Source: Opitutaceae bacterium
GTDB lineage: Bacteria > Verrucomicrobiota > Verrucomicrobiae > Opitutales > Opitutaceae
Direction of reading: 5' to 3'
Length of the DNA stretch: 7,299 bases
NCBI GenBank assembly: GCA_031266495.1
Contig: JAISAX010000937.1
Location: 1 to 7,299, forward strand
Notes under the pieces: model-generated
Told to the model about the DNA's origin: nothing
What the model saw: only the letters and a program-made list of their open reading frames with translations
The model's database searches: none
Shown: positions 5,287 to 7,299 of the stretch, in pieces
How the letters are laid out: each line of letters begins with the position of its first letter
How positions within the stretch are numbered: position 1 is the first letter of the stretch
Translations under genes and position numbers: made by a program

Positions 5287-6165
5287 TTATTTCACGGGTT
5301 CCAGTTCGTCCGCCCATTCGGGGGACAGCGCGATGGAGTAAACGCGCACCTCGTCCACGGTCATCGGGACGGCTCCGGCAGTCTTGAGGCGCCCCACGGC
5401 AAAGTTGCTGAAGCTCGCCAGAGACAGGGTCGCTCCCCGCTTTTGCCGGGAAACCGGCCGGCCATCGACCAGATGGGTGACCGTTCCGGACGCACCGTCG
5501 AAAATCACCGCCAGCGATACGAAGCGGCCTGGCTCCACGGGCAGGGTTTGTTTTCCGGCTGAAAAGATGGAACCGTCAGCCAGCACCGAAAAAAAACTGG
5601 TCGCGTGTTCCGGCGCGGGCCGGCTGAGCACGGCCAGCGTCATGTTCTTCCAGTCGGTGTTTTTTTCCTGGTCCCGAAAACCGAAAAGAAAGTTGTCATG
5701 CGCGGGAGGCGCATCGATCCGCAACCGCGCCCAGAGCGTGACCGCCCGGGTCAATCCGGGCAGAACCGCGGCATTGATTTCCTCGCAAACCAACGCCGCG
5801 CCTGGACCCAGGCTGACCGCTCCGTCTGCAAACGTTGTCGTCGGTTCGCGGCCGACCGCCACTCTGCGCAGCTCCAGCCCGCCGACATCCGGTTTCAGGG
5901 TGCCTTCGTTGAACGTCCAGCGGGCGACAATGTAGTGATCCAGCCCGGACGCAGATCCGGCTGCGGATGAAACGAGGGGCAAACATGTGAGGATCAGGAG
6001 ATAACTGATGTTACGCAACGCCTCACGTAGGGGCTTCGCTTGCGAAGCCCGCAAGGACCTTTCACAAGTAGAGATACGCCAATTCCGTCCGGCTGGCGAG
6101 GGCTTCGCAAGCGAAGCCCCTACGTGGACGCCGCGTAACGTCAGGATACAATATCGCGGGTTCAT
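5287..6165 (-). CDS. LamG/concanavalin A-like domain protein, signal peptide interrupted by a repeat
   Basis: The reading frame has 292 residues from ATG 6165. Residues 78-292 form a LamG-like jelly-roll lectin domain: the opening YIVARWTFNEG, the middle strands FVSLAVIFDG and HLVDGRPVS, and the closing VDEVRVYSIALSPEWADEL, a very typical LamG ending. Such domains bind glycans or act as adhesion modules; no catalytic residues are expected. A hydrophobic secretion core, YLLILTCLPLVSSAAG (55-70), lies unusually far from the start because residues 8-54 are encoded by an inverted pair of REP-like repeats (6004-6144). If the repeat is removed the N-terminus becomes MNPRYCI joined to YLLILTCLPLV, a normal signal peptide. 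A TTG at 6018 inside the repeat would also give a short signal peptide (MRNISYLLILT...). It sits 2 bases after GAGG, too close for an ideal ribosome binding site. The gene follows the PEP-CTERM gene by 27 bases and precedes the hydrolase by 8, so it is likely in the same operon. Confidence 0.8.
   Translation of the reverse strand: MNPRYCILTLRGVHVGASLAKPSPAGRNWRISTCERSLRASQAKPLREALRNISYLLILTCLPLVSSAAGSASGLDHYIVARWTFNEGTLKPDVGGLELRRVAVGREPTTTFADGAVSLGPGAALVCEEINAAVLPGLTRAVTLWARLRIDAPPAHDNFLFGFRDQEKNTDWKNMTLAVLSRPAPEHATSFFSVLADGSIFSAGKQTLPVEPGRFVSLAVIFDGASGTVTHLVDGRPVSRQKRGATLSLASFSNFAVGRLKTAGAVPMTVDEVRVYSIALSPEWADELEPVK
6004..6144. repeat. Inverted pair of REP-like elements inside the LamG gene
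   Basis: Copy B (6005-6050, plus orientation) and copy C (6100-6144, minus orientation) match each other over about 45 bases, with a few substitutions and a one-base indel. Each has an outward-facing tail (CTGAYGTTACGC) and an inward-facing head containing GGGCTTCGC-TT-GCGAAGCCC. They are separated by 49 bases that I do not recognise. Copy A at 752-797 is the same unit. The block from 6004 to 6144 is 141 bases, exactly 47 codons, and keeps the LamG frame open. TATC (minus strand) occurs on both sides, at 6145-6148 and 6000-6003, a possible short target duplication that could equally be chance. In RNA the pair would form a strong long hairpin between two operon genes. Confidence 0.85.
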
Positions 6166-6192
6166 GCGGGAATGTGCTTTTTGCGAGGCAGA

Positions 6193-7050
6193 TTACTTGC
6201 GGGCACGGATACGAACGATTACTCCGGTAACGAATGCGCACAAGGCTGCGAGCATGGTGGTCATCCCCGGTTCGGGAACGGCGGCATAGCCCATAATCGC
6301 CACCTCGTAAATATGGCCACCCCGTTGGCCCGAGCCATTAACAGGACTGAGCGTCATGGCCAACTCCAGCGTCACATAACGGGCATCGGTGGCGGCGCCG
6401 ACAAACGACAGTTCGGCTGCCGTTGTGGCGCTTGAGGAACTTGCAGTGTCTGTGGCGAACAGGTTTCCACTGTCCTTGTCGGAAGAAGGATTCGTCAGAG
6501 AGGTGTAAACCGTCTGTGCATCCGCGAGCGAACTCCAGTAAGCCCCGGAACCGTTGGCGTAGTTAATGATTACCCCGGTGATCGTATAGACCGCGCCGAG
6601 ATCGAAAACGATGTTGAATGTCCCGACGTGGTTGTTAGCCGCATTCCCCGAAATCAACTGCTCGACCCCGATGTATCCGCTAACGACTGCCGTTGTCAGC
6701 ACATCGCCGCTGGTAATACTGTCGGTAAGACATCCGGAACTGAAGGAAATGGAACCGGGGGTGGACTCGGAATCATCGAGGCCATTGTCCAGCCCGATGT
6801 GCTCCCCGGTGCCACGCACATAACCCCTCGGGTAAAACATCGTGGTAAAGGGCGTGATGGTATCGATCGTATAAGGACTCGTTGTGGCGTTGTGCTCGCC
6901 GCGGGCATAGTAGGTGTAGGTGCCGACGCTTTGCACGGTGGCATCCTGCGTGAGGTTGATGGGCGTTTGCGCCACGGAAGCTGCCGGGGGGAGCAAAAAG
7001 CATCCGGCAAGCACGGAGGGCACGGAGGGCAACAGGGACAGGAATTTCAT
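6193..7050 (-). CDS. Secreted PEP-CTERM sorting-domain protein, discoidin-like fold
   Basis: The product has 285 residues from ATG 7050. Residues 1-27 are a signal peptide (MKFLSLL ... PPAASVA, with a probable cut before QTP). The C-terminus is a complete PEP-CTERM sorting signal: VPEPG at 258-262, a hydrophobic helix at 263-279, and the basic tail RIRARK at 280-285. Known PEP-CTERM proteins are processed and sorted to the envelope or matrix by exosortase (EpsH/Xrt), usually alongside exopolysaccharide production; no exosortase gene is in the window. The body is rich in S, T, G and N, as is usual for this class. Its later part (FNIVFDLGAVYTITGVIINY ... ARYVTLELA ... GGHIYEVAIMGY) resembles an F5/8 type C (discoidin) galactose-binding-like domain, which is an inference. 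The frame continues upstream to 7287 only through poly-G codons, so that start is rejected. This is the first gene of the likely operon. Confidence 0.88.
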   Translation of the reverse strand: MKFLSLLPSVPSVLAGCFLLPPAASVAQTPINLTQDATVQSVGTYTYYARGEHNATTSPYTIDTITPFTTMFYPRGYVRGTGEHIGLDNGLDDSESTPGSISFSSGCLTDSITSGDVLTTAVVSGYIGVEQLISGNAANNHVGTFNIVFDLGAVYTITGVIINYANGSGAYWSSLADAQTVYTSLTNPSSDKDSGNLFATDTASSSSATTAAELSFVGAATDARYVTLELAMTLSPVNGSGQRGGHIYEVAIMGYAAVPEPGMTTMLAALCAFVTGVIVRIRARK

Positions 7051-7093
7051 TTTTTTCAACGGGTTGGCGGTTGGAGCGAAGGATAGACTGTAT

Positions 7094-7136
7094 CCCGGAA
7101 ATCCGGGAAGGTATCGAACTTTCGATACACGTCCAA
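7094..7136 (-). promoter_or_regulatory. Paired palindromes and weak promoter upstream of the operon
   Basis: Two palindromes lie 44-78 bases before the PEP-CTERM start codon. CCCGGA-AA-TCCGGG (7094-7107) has 6-bp arms. GTATCGAA-CT-TTCGATAC (7111-7128) has perfect 8-bp arms. The second has the size and symmetry of an operator for a dimeric regulator. On the minus strand TTGGAC (7131-7136) and TACCTT (7108-7113) are separated by 17 bases and would bracket the 18-bp palindrome. Each matches only 3 of 6 consensus bases, so the promoter call is weak. The palindromes themselves are certain; their role is inferred. Confidence 0.45.
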
Positions 7137-7210
7137 TCACACCCAACTTGACGCCGCCCATCAACAGAAGCAGACTGCAACACGTTGCATGGACACCGCC
7201 TCCTACCTCC

Positions 7211-7299
<89 letters not shown>

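Noticed and set aside
5279..5317. Earlier hydrolase start at 5317
   Set aside because: It would overlap the LamG gene and place 13 polar residues before the signal peptide; ATG 5278 is better.
2651..5387. Long open frames antisense to the hydrolase (for example 2651-3571, 3743-4633, 4662-5387)
   Set aside because: They are high-GC shadows of the real gene, with arginine/proline-rich composition and no recognisable motif. The hydrolase frame explains the region fully.
5950..6000. Lipoprotein signal in the LamG protein (ILTC)
   Set aside because: The residue before the cysteine is threonine rather than Gly/Ala/Ser, and the hydrophobic core continues beyond it, so a standard signal peptide fits better.
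6000..6148. Clear 4-base TATC target duplication around the repeat pair
   Set aside because: Only four bases match, with a one-base offset, and removing one copy along with the element breaks the frame. It is noted but not accepted as proof of transposition.

Overview
The window looks like a piece of a Verrucomicrobia genome, most likely of the Opitutaceae type. This is inferred from gene content and style: a PEP-CTERM exported protein, an H-X9-DG prepilin-like protein, a large multidomain exported glycoside hydrolase, GC-rich coding sequence, and many intergenic hairpin repeats. No rRNA, tRNA or marker gene fixes the taxonomy. The left edge cuts a gene. The right edge is a 40-base C run in degraded C-rich sequence that looks like a sequencing or assembly artefact, so the window may be a whole draft contig.

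All supported genes read on the minus strand. From right to left there is a secreted PEP-CTERM protein (6193-7050), a LamG-domain protein (5287-6165), a ~1000-residue clan GH-A-like glycoside hydrolase with a CBM9-like tail (2270-5278), and an H-X9-DG prepilin-like protein (1533-2237). The gaps are 27, 8 and 32 bases, and the last gap closes to a 4-base overlap if the upstream GTG start is used. They probably form one transcription unit. It starts near two palindromes at 7094-7128 and may end at a hairpin at 1419-1445. All four products look exported, which fits carbohydrate binding and degradation at the cell surface. The substrate cannot be read from the sequence.

Bases 498-1418 hold no credible gene. 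They are packed with short hairpin repeats that share a tail motif (GTTACGC, or its complement GCGTAAC), joined to at least three different hairpin 'heads', plus a polypyrimidine/polypurine quasi-palindrome. The same tail and one of the heads recur as a 140-base inverted pair at 6005-6144. There the pair lies inside the reading frame of the LamG gene and appears to split its signal peptide without breaking the frame.

At the far left is the N-terminal half of an Rpn-type PD-(D/E)XK nuclease family protein (1-497). Its start codon sits in a GCGAAATG context that is repeated three more times just upstream.

I did not find an obvious new defence or mobile system. The most unusual features are the modular head/tail repeat family and its in-frame insertion into a signal peptide.
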